Made by a program: the position numbers and the translations under genes | In this document: positions 1 to 8,589 of the stretch, piece by piece | Layout of the letters: each line of letters begins with the position of its first letter | Numbering within the stretch: the first letter of the stretch is position 1 | The notes under the pieces: model-generated | What the model saw: only the letters and a program-made list of their open reading frames with translations | What the model was told of the DNA's origin: nothing | The model's database searches: none | Assembly (NCBI GenBank): GCA_903900025.1 | Contig: CAIULN010000095.1 | Location: 1 to 64,000, forward strand | Length of the DNA stretch: 64,000 bases | Reading direction: 5' to 3' | DNA from: an uncultured Methanomicrobiales archaeon | GTDB lineage: Archaea > Halobacteriota > Methanomicrobia > Methanomicrobiales > Methanospirillaceae

Positions 1-1
1 C

Positions 2-532
2 GATCGTGAGATTGCCCGGGCCGTTCATCTCCGCGAGGAGCCGGTCTCACCGGAGGGAAATATGCTTGCTGCTGCCATTAGTCGGGTTGCCGCAGCGAAT
101 GCAACCGCCCAGGGGCCGTGCTCATTTGATGCGTGGGAGGGAGCTCTTGGCGGGGCAACGGTAACAGTGGTAGTGGAAGAGACGGAGTCGAATGCAAAAC
201 TCTGTGGCCCGGCATGCGCCAACGAGATCTTTGTCCACGACGGATCAATCCTTGGCGTCCCGGATGCCGAGAAATGGAAGCAGGTACGCACTGAAGGGGT
301 CTCCACCGGCATCACCTATTTAACTGCGGTTGCCTCCCTTGCAGCGGCACGCATTGAAGTGTCGGCACGCTGTGGGAAGTCCACTCAAGTACAGGTCAAG
401 ATGGCAAAGCTCCCCAGCGACATCAACCTCAAAGTTGAGGAATATGCGATGAGGTACATCACCGATAATAATAAGAAAGTGGATGTGCGTGGACCGGTAT
501 TTCTTTGCGTCCGCTCAACCGTGCTGGAATAA
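2..532 (+). CDS. Conserved methanogen protein, 3' part only (possibly methanogenesis marker 14)
   Basis: The reading frame is open from the first bases of the window through to the stop at 530-532, so the gene begins upstream and only its last 176 codons are visible. An internal ATG at 62 is not a convincing start because the upstream codons read as normal protein ([19 protein letters not shown]). The visible part is a soluble domain with a GNMLAAAIS segment, a Gly-rich EGALGG turn, the motif [13 protein letters not shown] and a C-terminal [12 protein letters not shown] strand. It resembles my recollection of the methanogenesis marker 14 family, but I cannot confirm this without a profile search. 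There are no membrane segments. The next gene is on the same strand but has its own promoter. Confidence 0.5.
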   Translation, partial: DREIARAVHLREEPVSPEGNMLAAAISRVAAANATAQGPCSFDAWEGALGGATVTVVVEETESNAKLCGPACANEIFVHDGSILGVPDAEKWKQVRTEGVSTGITYLTAVASLAAARIEVSARCGKSTQVQVKMAKLPSDINLKVEEYAMRYITDNNKKVDVRGPVFLCVRSTVLE

Positions 533-690
533 TTCATTCAACTTTTTTTCCCATTCCTCTATGAAGATCTGACAATGGGCGATGCACAACAGGAGGATAA
601 GCGACGGATTATCAGTGGGGGTCATTGTCTTTTGGTCGGTCCCCCCATTTCTATAGAGGGAGTGGTCACAGGTTTCTTTTGGGACGAGTG

Positions 691-740
691 TGTTAGAAAT
701 AGATAACATTAATATCCTTTGATGTTAGAAATAAATAACA
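691..740 (+). promoter_or_regulatory. Two 18-bp operator-like repeats upstream of the DUF2178/XRE pair
   Basis: Two near-identical elements, TGTTAGAAATAGATAACA (691-708) and TGTTAGAAATAAATAACA (723-740), differ at one base and start exactly 32 bp apart, about three helical turns. Each has 5-bp palindromic arms (TGTTA/TAACA) around an A/T-rich centre, the shape expected for a dimeric helix-turn-helix regulator. The second ends directly at the ribosome binding site (aaagga, 741-746) of the GTG-started gene at 748, so occupancy would block initiation. The obvious candidate ligand is the XRE regulator encoded two genes downstream, which would make this autoregulation. That last step is inference. 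Confidence 0.6.
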
Positions 741-747
741 AAAGGAA

Positions 748-1143
748 GTGACTGAAACGAAACAGAGAAATCTCTTCCGTATCATAGCCGGGACACTGAT
801 GCTCATCAGCGGTCTTGTTTCGATTGTCCTGACTTCTGGCGAGGCAATTATTGGTTCCATTTTCCTTACTGCAGGACTTGTCTTTGTGATTACCGGTATT
901 ATCAGGCACAGGAAATATGGAGATAAAACAGAATCTGATGAACGGTCGAAAAAGATCGGAGCCTATGGCCTTTCCTATGGCTGGCTGACCGGCATTTTCT
1001 TCATGTTTGGGCTGTTCTGGCTGGATTATCTGGGCATACTCAGGATGGGCACGCAGCTTGCGCTCGCCCTTTCAATTGTCGTACTTGCTCTGTCCACCCT
1101 GATATACCGGATGTATCTCTTCAGGAGAGGGGATGTAGACTGA
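748..1143 (+). CDS. DUF2178 four-helix membrane protein
   Basis: A 131-residue integral membrane protein with about four hydrophobic helices (roughly residues 8-27, 31-50, 75-96 and 101-121) and a charged cytoplasmic loop (HRKYGDKTESDERSKKIG) in the middle. The ESDER motif before the third helix is typical of DUF2178 proteins, which are commonly encoded beside a small XRE-type regulator, as here. The GTG start at 748 is set by the aaagga ribosome site just upstream. Function is unknown; pairs of this kind are thought to act as small membrane-linked regulatory modules. It is cotranscribed with the regulator at 1173. Confidence 0.75.
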   Translation: MTETKQRNLFRIIAGTLMLISGLVSIVLTSGEAIIGSIFLTAGLVFVITGIIRHRKYGDKTESDERSKKIGAYGLSYGWLTGIFFMFGLFWLDYLGILRMGTQLALALSIVVLALSTLIYRMYLFRRGDVD

Positions 1144-1172
1144 CATTCATGGGGCTGTGGGGTTGAACTGCG

Positions 1173-1406
1173 GTGCAGACAAAAATAAAGGAATACCGGA
1201 CCCGGTTGTCCATGACGCAGGACGACCTCGCAAAAAAGGCAGGGGTGAGACGGGAGACAATCGTTTTTTTAGAGCAGGGGAAGTATAATCCATCACTCAG
1301 GCTCGCACATGATATCGCGAAGGTTCTTCATGCAAGAATTGATGACCTGTTCATTTTTGATGATGATGTGCCTGAGCCGGAGGAGAGGACGATTCTTGTG
1401 GATTAA
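1173..1406 (+). CDS. Small XRE-family HTH transcriptional regulator
   Basis: A 77-residue protein that is almost only a Cro/C1-type helix-turn-helix: [48 protein letters not shown], with the recognition helix around residues 24-35 and an acidic tail ([11 protein letters not shown]). It belongs to the short regulators usually located next to DUF2178 or similar membrane proteins. It starts at GTG 1173, 29 bp after the membrane-protein gene, and is probably in the same transcript. It is the natural candidate to bind the two 18-bp elements at 691-740. No sensor domain is present, so any signal must come through a partner. Confidence 0.85.
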   Translation: MQTKIKEYRTRLSMTQDDLAKKAGVRRETIVFLEQGKYNPSLRLAHDIAKVLHARIDDLFIFDDDVPEPEERTILVD

Positions 1407-1460
1407 CTACCGTGCTGTATTGATGTAATTCGTTCGGGTTCGCCGCAGCAATCAGCAGAT

Positions 1461-3725
1461 TCATTTTTTTGGGGGTTCGCACAGTTGTTTGAAGATCAGT
1501 ATCGTCGCTTCCTTATCGAGCGGCTGGTTATCATTGCCGCACTTGGGGGAGTAGATGCAGGAGGGGCACCCCTTCTCACATTGGCAGTCCCGTACAAGTT
1601 CATAGGAAGTGGCAAACAGCTCGGGCAGAATTTCGTATGCTTTCTCCGCAAGACCAACCCCGCCTTCATAGGCATCATACACAAAAATGGTTGGCTCGCC
1701 ACTCTCACCATATACCGGTGATGACAGCCCGCCGATATCCCACCGGTCACACATGACATGGAGCGGCATCAGCGCGATGATCGCGTGCTCAGTCCCGTGC
1801 AGTCCCCCGGCAAGATCGAGCCCTGATTCAGCAACCCTTTGTTCAACATCAGCGGGCGGGATAAACCAGAACGCCGTTGTCCGGAAAGTCAGTGGCGGGA
1901 GTACAAGTGGCTCCACACCAATGATTGTATCCTTGCGTTTGACCTTATAACCTGTATACAATTCGGTCACCTCCACGTCGCCAAATGAGCACGTCACCCC
2001 ATTAATTGTCCGGGTTTCCAGAGTCCCGATGACCGCAAGGTTCACCTCTTTTAACGGCTGCGTATAGTAGTCCACATCGGTTTCTGCAACCCTGACGGTG
2101 TGCGTTTCAAGATCCAATTCCCTGACAACATAGATCTCCCCCTGGTGGAGCATGATGGCCCCTTTGTGGGCTTCGCGGTAGACGTGCGCACGATCCATGG
2201 TTTCAAGGAGCCTGCCATTGCACAGGATCCGGAAGGTCTCACAACCTGTGCCGTCAAGATTCACCGCATCCGCCGCCCTGCCGCGTCCGCCGTACACCCA
2301 CCCGTGGGGAGTTTGCTTCAGCAGGTTCTGTGATGCGAGTTCCAAAAGGAGGAAAGGGAATGCGTCCCCGAAGAACTGAACGTCGATCTCATCCTGCAGA
2401 GGGAGTTCTGCTGCTGCGCAGAGCATATGGCCGGACACGATGTAGGGGTTCTGGGTATCGATAATTGCGTGCTCATGCGAACGCGAAAAGAACTGGCCGG
2501 GATGGTGCATGAAGTACTGGTCAAGCGGGTTTGCCTGAGCAACGAGGATAGCAAGCGACGGGTCACCTTTTCTCCCCGCTCTCCCCGCCTGCTGCCGGGT
2601 TGCCATCATGGTCCCGGGGTAGCCGGAGATGATCACGGCGTCCAGTGAACCGATATCGATCCCCAGTTCAAGGGCATTGGTCGAGACCACGCCTTTCATC
2701 GACCCGTCCTTGAGCTGCCGCTCGATTGCACGGCGTTCTTCAGGGAGGTACCCGGCGCGGTATGTGGCAATCGCACCGGCAAGCCGGGAGGAAAAACGCC
2801 GTGCATCATCGCGTGCCCAGACCGCAACCAGTTCTGCCATCTTCCGGGAGGCGGTGAAGCAGAGCGTCTGGAGATTGCCCCTGATACAGGTGCCCAGCAG
2901 GTCCTTTGTCTCCTCGTGGGTCGACCGATCGCCAATCCCATCGTAATACGGGTTATAGAGGACAAAGTGGTTCTTTCCGTGCGGGGAGGCGTCCCTGTCC
3001 ACAAGTTCAAACGATCGCCCTGTCAGCCGCCCGGCAAACTCCAGCGGGTTGGCGAGTGTTGCGGTCGAGAGGATAATCTGTGGATCTGATGCATAATGCC
3101 GGCAGAGGCGAAGCAACCGCCGGATCAGCATCGCAATGTGGGAGCCGAAAACGCCGCGGTACCGGTGCGCCTCATCGATAACAACAAACCTCAGATTGGA
3201 GAGAAACTCACGCCATTTCGCGTGCCAGGCAAGCACCTGGTGGATCTCGTACGGGTTGGAGACGATAATCCGTGCATTCGTCCGGATTGCCGGCCGCTTT
3301 GACTGGGGGGTATCACCGTCATAGATCGCCGGGCTGGCAGAGATTCCGGTAAAATGCACCATCTGCTTCAGGGTTGCGAGCTGGTCATTCGCGAGCGCTT
3401 TTGTCGGATAAAGGTACAGCGCCCGTGCCTGTGGATCTGCTTCAATCCCCTCAAAGACCGGGATATTAAAAGCGAGCGTCTTTCCGCTTGCCGTTGGTGT
3501 TGTGAGGATTACGTTTTTTCCGTTACGAATATGGTTGATGGCTTCGCACTGGTGGGTGTAAAGCCGTATCCCTCTCTGCTCAAGGAATTCCGCGGTGGCT
3601 TCATTGAGCGGGGTATGGAGTGTTCCGTACTCCGGGGACTTCGGCCCGGTTGTCTCAATGTGCACAACCCGCTTCTGCATGACCGGGTTGTGTTCAAGGA
3701 AAAAAAGGACATCAGCAACAGCCAT
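1461..3725 (-). CDS. mrfA: MrfA-like DEAD/DEAH-box helicase with C-terminal DUF1998 zinc domain
   Basis: Superfamily 2 helicase of 754 residues. Walker A TPTASGKT is at 76-83, the DEAH box at 184-187, motif III STATLANP follows, and motif VI reads QQAGRAGRKGD. The C-terminus carries the four-Cys cluster of the DUF1998/MZB domain (CQCEKGCPSC...KCGN). This architecture is that of Bacillus MrfA (YprA), a helicase of mitomycin-C adduct repair, and of yeast Hrq1. I chose the ATG at 3725 (MAVADVLFF) over a longer frame from 3794 because the extension runs into the neighbouring gene and a gggg-type ribosome site precedes 3725. It overlaps the end of the exonuclease gene by 14 bp, giving the MrfA-MrfB pairing. 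Function in archaea is inferred. Confidence 0.85.
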   Translation of the reverse strand: MAVADVLFFLEHNPVMQKRVVHIETTGPKSPEYGTLHTPLNEATAEFLEQRGIRLYTHQCEAINHIRNGKNVILTTPTASGKTLAFNIPVFEGIEADPQARALYLYPTKALANDQLATLKQMVHFTGISASPAIYDGDTPQSKRPAIRTNARIIVSNPYEIHQVLAWHAKWREFLSNLRFVVIDEAHRYRGVFGSHIAMLIRRLLRLCRHYASDPQIILSTATLANPLEFAGRLTGRSFELVDRDASPHGKNHFVLYNPYYDGIGDRSTHEETKDLLGTCIRGNLQTLCFTASRKMAELVAVWARDDARRFSSRLAGAIATYRAGYLPEERRAIERQLKDGSMKGVVSTNALELGIDIGSLDAVIISGYPGTMMATRQQAGRAGRKGDPSLAILVAQANPLDQYFMHHPGQFFSRSHEHAIIDTQNPYIVSGHMLCAAAELPLQDEIDVQFFGDAFPFLLLELASQNLLKQTPHGWVYGGRGRAADAVNLDGTGCETFRILCNGRLLETMDRAHVYREAHKGAIMLHQGEIYVVRELDLETHTVRVAETDVDYYTQPLKEVNLAVIGTLETRTINGVTCSFGDVEVTELYTGYKVKRKDTIIGVEPLVLPPLTFRTTAFWFIPPADVEQRVAESGLDLAGGLHGTEHAIIALMPLHVMCDRWDIGGLSSPVYGESGEPTIFVYDAYEGGVGLAEKAYEILPELFATSYELVRDCQCEKGCPSCIYSPKCGNDNQPLDKEATILIFKQLCEPPKK

Positions 3726-4797
3726 AGAAGTCCCCCAGTAACCGGAAGAAGAGCAGGGCAAGCGAGACCACGTCCTGTCTGTTGTGCTCAACAACCGGAA
3801 CGAGCGGCCCGCAGTTTTTTGTGTTCAGGTAGGTCTCGTAGAACTCCGGTACCATCTGGCCGGGGATGTCGTCATTGCGGTAGATACCGAAGATCTCCTT
3901 CTCAAGCACGCCGAGGCGCAGCGACGGGACCTGGCCCCGCCACCTCCTGCGGGAGAAATGGAGCACATCAAAGTGGGGGATTTGGGAGGCATTGCCCATC
4001 CCGTAATACGCAAGGCGCTCCTGCAGGTACGGGAGGTCAAAGGATTTTCCGTTGAATGTCACGAGTGCCGGCCGGTCGCCCGAAAGGTGACCGCATGCTG
4101 CGATCAGCGCTGCCTGCTCCTCGTGGATATCGCGCAACAGGTACTGGTGGACAGAAAGCTTCCCGTTTTCAACCGTCCCGACTCCAAATAGGATGATCGG
4201 GCGGGAAAAGAGCCCCAGTGTCTCGATATCAAGAAAAACATAATCTTCGGGTTCTTGGAACCCGGCCATTCCCAGAACACCCGGGTGGGACATGGAATGC
4301 CGCCTGCCGATGAGACTCATCATCTCTGAAGAACCGGCGCAGTTGAGGTGCCCGAGAACCTGGACAGCCTGGATCCGGAACCTCGGATGATCCAGAAGAT
4401 CGCCGATGGTCTGATACCCCCGTGCCTTTAACCGCCGCTGCGTTGTTTCCCCGATCCCCCGGATCAGGGTGAGGTCCCCGAGGATCTCCGACCTGATCCT
4501 CCCCAGATCAACTGCCCCCGCCGTGATTTTGTGGCAGCTGTCAAGAAGGAAACATGATCCCCCTTCATTCACCAGTTCCTCACCCGAAAAAACGGAGCCG
4601 AAAGGCACACCCTGATACTGGTCCATCAGCCGGCTGAGGAGACAGCGCCCCCGGTCGTATTCGGAAGAAAAGACGTAGTTGTCCGAAAAACTTGTCCTGA
4701 ATATATTACCGTCCCGGATGACTTCATATTCCCGCAGCGTTTCCAAGCGCTGCTGCCAGAGGGCGCCAATCCGGGCAGTGGGATGCGATGTGGCCAT
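3712..4797 (-). CDS. mrfB: MrfB/YprB-like DEDD-type 3'-5' exonuclease
   Basis: A 361-residue protein with a C-terminal RNase H-like DEDD exonuclease fold: motif I FLDIETLGL, motif II FNGKSFDLPYL, and motif III HNRQDVVSLALL with the final Asp, matching the RNase_H_2/YprB family. A helix-hairpin-helix-like segment (IRGIGETTQRRLKARGYQTIGDLL) lies before the nuclease, so the protein probably binds DNA itself. It is the upstream gene of a two-gene operon with the MrfA-like helicase and overlaps it by 14 bp. In Bacillus, MrfA and MrfB act together in UvrABC-independent repair of mitomycin lesions; transferring that role to this archaeon is inference. Confidence 0.8.
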   Translation of the reverse strand: MATSHPTARIGALWQQRLETLREYEVIRDGNIFRTSFSDNYVFSSEYDRGRCLLSRLMDQYQGVPFGSVFSGEELVNEGGSCFLLDSCHKITAGAVDLGRIRSEILGDLTLIRGIGETTQRRLKARGYQTIGDLLDHPRFRIQAVQVLGHLNCAGSSEMMSLIGRRHSMSHPGVLGMAGFQEPEDYVFLDIETLGLFSRPIILFGVGTVENGKLSVHQYLLRDIHEEQAALIAACGHLSGDRPALVTFNGKSFDLPYLQERLAYYGMGNASQIPHFDVLHFSRRRWRGQVPSLRLGVLEKEIFGIYRNDDIPGQMVPEFYETYLNTKNCGPLVPVVEHNRQDVVSLALLFFRLLGDFYGCC

Positions 4798-4950
4798 CGT
4801 CAGAATAACAGTCCGGAACCGGTGTTTTAAACCCCCCGCTGTGTGGCGTGAAAGTGAAGCAATGCTAATCCCCTGACAGCGCCAACATGATCAGCAGAAG
4901 AATTCAGCCGGGCCTTTACCTGACCTGATCCGGACAACGTGGTCATCAGC

Positions 4951-5721
4951 ATGGATGTCAAAGGATTTCTCATCGACCTCGATGGTGTTCTCTATATTGG
5001 TGATCAGGCGATTGACGGGGCCCGGGCGGCAATCGACCTGCTCAAAGAAAAAAAATACAAGTTCCGGTTTGTTTCAAATACGACACGAAAGTGCAGAAAA
5101 ACGGTATCTGAACGCCTGGTTCGGCTCGGGTTTGACATACCGGAATCCTCAATCTTCACCCCGCCTCTTGCAGCCATCGCCCATATGAACGCTGCAGGAA
5201 AGCACCGCTGCCTCCTCCTCACGACAGGGGATGTCTACCGGGATTTCGAGCAGTGGTGTGACCGGAATCCGGAAAACAGCATGGTTGATTATGTCGTGGT
5301 CGGCGATGCCGGGGAAAAAATGACCTATGGCCTCCTGAACGCGGCATTCCGTGCGGTGATCGGCGGGGCCGAGATCGTCGCGCTGGAAAAGGACCGGTAC
5401 TGGATGGCACCGGATGGTTTTATGCTTTCGGCAGGACCGTTTGTCGCGGCGCTTGAATTTGCAGCAGGAAAAACCTCAACCGTGATGGGCAAACCATCAA
5501 AAGCGTTCTTCGACATGGCACTGAGGGACATGGATCTGCGCCCGGACCAGGCAGTTATGGTCGGCGATGACATCATCACTGACATCGCAGGCGCACGCAA
5601 AACCGGTATGAAAGCCGTCCTTGTCAGGACAGGGAAATTCTGTGAGGAGACCCTCAGGAGTGCTGTCATAAAGCCAACCTATGTCATCGATTCGATTGCC
5701 CGTCTCGGGGATATTCTATGA
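4951..5721 (+). CDS. HAD-superfamily IIA phosphatase (LHPP/NagD type)
   Basis: A 256-residue HAD hydrolase. The nucleophile motif is FLIDLDGVLYIG near the N-terminus, motif II is VSNTTR, the motif III lysine lies in the MGKPSKAFFDMAL region, and motif IV is MVGDDIITDIAGARKTGMKAVLV. A class IIA cap lies between motifs II and III. The family includes LHPP, NagD and archaeal sugar-phosphate phosphatases, so a small phosphoester substrate is likely but not determined. The ATG at 4951 (MDVKGF) fits the usual start; an in-frame GTG at 4939 would add four residues. Its stop overlaps the next start by four bases (ATGA), so the two are translationally coupled. Confidence 0.8.
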   Translation: MDVKGFLIDLDGVLYIGDQAIDGARAAIDLLKEKKYKFRFVSNTTRKCRKTVSERLVRLGFDIPESSIFTPPLAAIAHMNAAGKHRCLLLTTGDVYRDFEQWCDRNPENSMVDYVVVGDAGEKMTYGLLNAAFRAVIGGAEIVALEKDRYWMAPDGFMLSAGPFVAALEFAAGKTSTVMGKPSKAFFDMALRDMDLRPDQAVMVGDDIITDIAGARKTGMKAVLVRTGKFCEETLRSAVIKPTYVIDSIARLGDIL

Positions 5722-6779
5722 AAAAGGGTAGTACACATTGTTCCCGGCTGGCTATCCTGTATCATGCAGGTCCCGCAGTCCTGCTGGTCCTGTGCATGGC
5801 GGTATCTGCCGGTTGTCTAAACCCCCTTCTGCAGCACGAGAGGGTTATCGCCCCCCGCATTGTTCCTGTTGAAAACGCAGCGGTATCTCCGCCCATGGTG
5901 TATACCTTCCCGTTTGAACAGGCGGGTGTCACCCTCACCGTACCTATCAACGGGTCAGTCCTTGCCGGTGCAAGGGCAGCAGACAAGGAAGTCATCATAT
6001 ACGGGAACGTATCGGAACCTGACTGGGTGGCACAGACCTACCTCGCAATGATGAATGACCCCCACCAGGAGGAGTTTTACCGGGACCTCATTACCAGGTT
6101 GCGTGACATAAAGGAAAAAGACGCCCTGACCGATGACGAGTATGCCGAACTGATGGTGGTTTTTGTACAGTCGCTCCACTACGAGAACATCAGGGAAAAT
6201 TCGGTAAAGTTCCCCCTCGAGACATTCGTGGACAGATCCGGCGACTGCGATGACAAAAGCCTGCTCCTTGCGGCGCTCCTCTCCCGCGAAGGCTACCGGG
6301 CAGCCCTCTTCTCGTTCCCTGGGGAGTCGCATATGGCAGTCGGGATCACCTGCACCGGAACAGACTACAAAAAGACGGGATACGCCTATATCGAGACAAC
6401 GAACGTCTCGTTTGTGGGAGTCCCACCCGACGGGCTTGTTGGCGGCATTCAGCTGAAGTCCGTGCCTGCTGTAATTCCAGTTGGGAACGGTATAAAAACC
6501 TACACGGGCTGTGACCAGACTCTCTACCTGAACGAGATGTACAGGGTATCGGAACAGAAATTTTCTGAACTGTCTCAAAAGGCCCCTGCGATGAGGGCGG
6601 AGTTGCAGGCGCTGTCAGATTCCCGCAATATCAAAGCGTACAACCAGCGGGTGCCGGTCTACAACAACCTGGTTGACACGATGAAACAATACGCCGACAT
6701 ACACAATTATATCCTTGCTCACCAGCATGACCGGAAAGGGACGTATGATTGGGTGAAAATCCACTCGGTAAACCTGTGA
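5718..6779 (+). CDS. Transglutaminase-like lipoprotein
   Basis: A 353-residue secreted protein. A hydrophobic signal (residues about 17-33) ends in the lipobox VSAGC, which predicts lipid anchoring on the outer face of the cell membrane. The body holds a transglutaminase/cysteine-protease-like triad: Cys in RSGDCDDKSLLLAALL, His in GESHMAVGI and an acidic residue in YAYIETTN. The C-terminal part is helical and polar. Archaeal proteins of this type are probably peptidases or amidases; the substrate is unknown. It follows the HAD phosphatase with an ATGA overlap, but no functional link is evident. Confidence 0.7.
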   Translation: MKKGSTHCSRLAILYHAGPAVLLVLCMAVSAGCLNPLLQHERVIAPRIVPVENAAVSPPMVYTFPFEQAGVTLTVPINGSVLAGARAADKEVIIYGNVSEPDWVAQTYLAMMNDPHQEEFYRDLITRLRDIKEKDALTDDEYAELMVVFVQSLHYENIRENSVKFPLETFVDRSGDCDDKSLLLAALLSREGYRAALFSFPGESHMAVGITCTGTDYKKTGYAYIETTNVSFVGVPPDGLVGGIQLKSVPAVIPVGNGIKTYTGCDQTLYLNEMYRVSEQKFSELSQKAPAMRAELQALSDSRNIKAYNQRVPVYNNLVDTMKQYADIHNYILAHQHDRKGTYDWVKIHSVNL

Positions 6780-6791
6780 TTTATTTGTGAA

Positions 6792-7715
6792 TTATTCGTG
6801 ACTTCCCAGATCATTGAGGGCGACAAGTGACGGAGGGGGATACGCTGATTCCTGCCCTGCCCCATCCGCCGCCGCAGCCACCCTCCGGAGCGCCAGGTCG
6901 CAGTACTGCTGCGATACATCGATCCCGATGAACCGGCGCCGGAGTTTCCATGCGACAAGCGTTGTCGTCCCTGTACCGTTGAACGGGTCGAGCACGATGT
7001 CGTTTTTGTAGGAAAAAAGTTTCATGAGGCGCCGGGGAAGCTCTTCGGGAAACATTGCCGGGTGCCCGTAATCCTTCATTCGGATCTCGGGAGGAAAAGA
7101 CCATCGCCCGAGCACCCACTCCTTGAACTCTTCAGCCGTGATGTCAATATCCTCACGCCTTCCCGCCTTCTTGTGGGTCGCTTTGTCGAAGACCTCGATA
7201 AACTCCCACGTGTACTTGATGTAGGGCATCGAGGGGGACTTCCAGCTCCCCCACGCCGTGTACTTGGCGTTGTAGTTGTTCTTCTCCCAGAGAAACTCCG
7301 CTTTCCAGAGCAGGCCAAGCCCGGCCAACTGGCGTGATATGATGTGGTGGGTGGGGACGTAATCAGAGAAGAGCGGCTGGACATTTACCGCGATCCTCCC
7401 GCCGGGTTTCAACACCCGTTCACACTCGCGCCATACCACAAGCAGTTTTGTGAAATAGTCATTCCATTCATGGGTATCTTTCTGGGGATCCTGTACATAG
7501 GCATGCCCGAAATTATAGGGCGGCGATGTGATGACGATATCGATGCTCCGGTCAGGAATATGAGCGAGTGCCTGCCGTGCGTCCCCGCAGATGATCCGGT
7601 TCACGAATTTCCTGATCCTGACAGGATCACGTGTATACAGCGGCTTTTTTTTATCCTGTGAGCCTTTCCTGACCTTTGCCTTTCCCGCTTTGTCCTGCAC
7701 TTTCTCCGGCCGCAC
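6792..7715 (-). CDS. Solitary DNA methyltransferase (beta class, TSPPY motif)
   Basis: A 307-residue amino-methyltransferase of the N4/N6 family with the beta-class order. The catalytic motif IV IVITSPPYNFG is near residue 60, and the AdoMet-binding motif I LDPFNGTGTTTLVAWKLRRRFIGIDVSQQY is near the C-terminus. TSPPY is more typical of N4-cytosine than N6-adenine methylation, but the target base is inference. The N-terminus is Lys/Arg-rich. No restriction endonuclease or specificity subunit is adjacent, so it looks like an orphan methyltransferase with a regulatory or housekeeping role. It converges with the lipoprotein gene, with 12 bp between the stops. Confidence 0.85.
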   Translation of the reverse strand: MRPEKVQDKAGKAKVRKGSQDKKKPLYTRDPVRIRKFVNRIICGDARQALAHIPDRSIDIVITSPPYNFGHAYVQDPQKDTHEWNDYFTKLLVVWRECERVLKPGGRIAVNVQPLFSDYVPTHHIISRQLAGLGLLWKAEFLWEKNNYNAKYTAWGSWKSPSMPYIKYTWEFIEVFDKATHKKAGRREDIDITAEEFKEWVLGRWSFPPEIRMKDYGHPAMFPEELPRRLMKLFSYKNDIVLDPFNGTGTTTLVAWKLRRRFIGIDVSQQYCDLALRRVAAAADGAGQESAYPPPSLVALNDLGSHE

Positions 7716-7788
7716 GCTGCACCAGTCCCGTATGCTGTCCCGTGTATACTATTGCACCGCATCAGTTTAATGCTGGCACTACAGCGCA

Positions 7789-7800
7789 TTTTTTATAATG
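7789..7800 (+). promoter_or_regulatory. TATA element for the sufCB operon
   Basis: The A/T-rich stretch ttttttataatg stands out in the 142-bp gap between divergently transcribed genes. At 25-30 bp downstream it would place the transcription start near 7825, about 30 bp before the sufC ATG. It is the only clear TATA-like element in this gap. Confidence 0.5.
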
Positions 7801-7857
7801 ACCGGCACGGTGAAAAGCGTTTAATGCAGCAATCGACATACACTCTACGATTGTTCT

Positions 7858-8589
7858 ATGCTGCATATTGAAGACCTGCATGTGAATGTCGGTGACAAGG
7901 AGGTGCTGCACGACATCAATCTCCATATCAACGAGGGGGAGACTCACGTGCTGCTGGGTCCCAACGGATCCGGGAAGACAACACTCCTCATGACGATCAT
8001 GGGATTTACCAACTACACGATAACGGAAGGAAAAATCCACTTCAAAGGTGAGGACGTGACAACAATGCATGCCCACGAGCGGGCAAAACGGGGGATCGGG
8101 ATGCTCTTCCAGCGCCCGCCCACCATCTCCGGGCTCAAGCTGGGCAAGCTCCTCACTGCAATCTCGAGGACAAAAAACGAAAATATCACAACGCTCGCCG
8201 AATCGGTTCACATGGATAAATTTTTAGAGCGTGACATCAACAAGGGGTTCTCAGGAGGAGAGATCAAGCGCAGCGAGGTGCTCCAGCTGATGATTCAGAA
8301 GCCTGACTTCATCATGCTTGACGAGCCGGAGAGCGGGGTCGACCTTGAGAATATCTCCCTAATCGGTACAGCGATCGGCTCACTCCTCGAAAAGGACAAG
8401 CACATCGTCAAGCGCCAGAAGAGCGGGCTTGTCATCACCCACACCGGCTACATCCTCGATTACCTCGAGACCGACCGGGGCCATGTGATGTGTGACGGGC
8501 AGATCAAGTGCCACGGCAACCCCCGCGAGATCCTGCAGGATATCAAGCAACGCGGATACAAGGAGTGTCTCGAATGCCGTCACACATAA
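7858..8589 (+). CDS. sufC: SufC Fe-S cluster assembly ATPase
   Basis: A 243-residue ABC-type ATPase: Walker A GPNGSGKTT, signature FSGGEIKRSE, Walker B FIMLDEPESGVDLE, and the H-loop in VITHTGYILDYL. FSGGE plus EKNR/EIKRSE-like sequence is characteristic of SufC rather than of transporters, and there is no permease gene. It powers the SufBC scaffold that assembles Fe-S clusters in the cytoplasm, which is essential in a methanogen with many Fe-S enzymes. It overlaps sufB by 16 bp. The final residues (ECLECRHT) contain two Cys. Confidence 0.9.
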   Translation: MLHIEDLHVNVGDKEVLHDINLHINEGETHVLLGPNGSGKTTLLMTIMGFTNYTITEGKIHFKGEDVTTMHAHERAKRGIGMLFQRPPTISGLKLGKLLTAISRTKNENITTLAESVHMDKFLERDINKGFSGGEIKRSEVLQLMIQKPDFIMLDEPESGVDLENISLIGTAIGSLLEKDKHIVKRQKSGLVITHTGYILDYLETDRGHVMCDGQIKCHGNPREILQDIKQRGYKECLECRHT

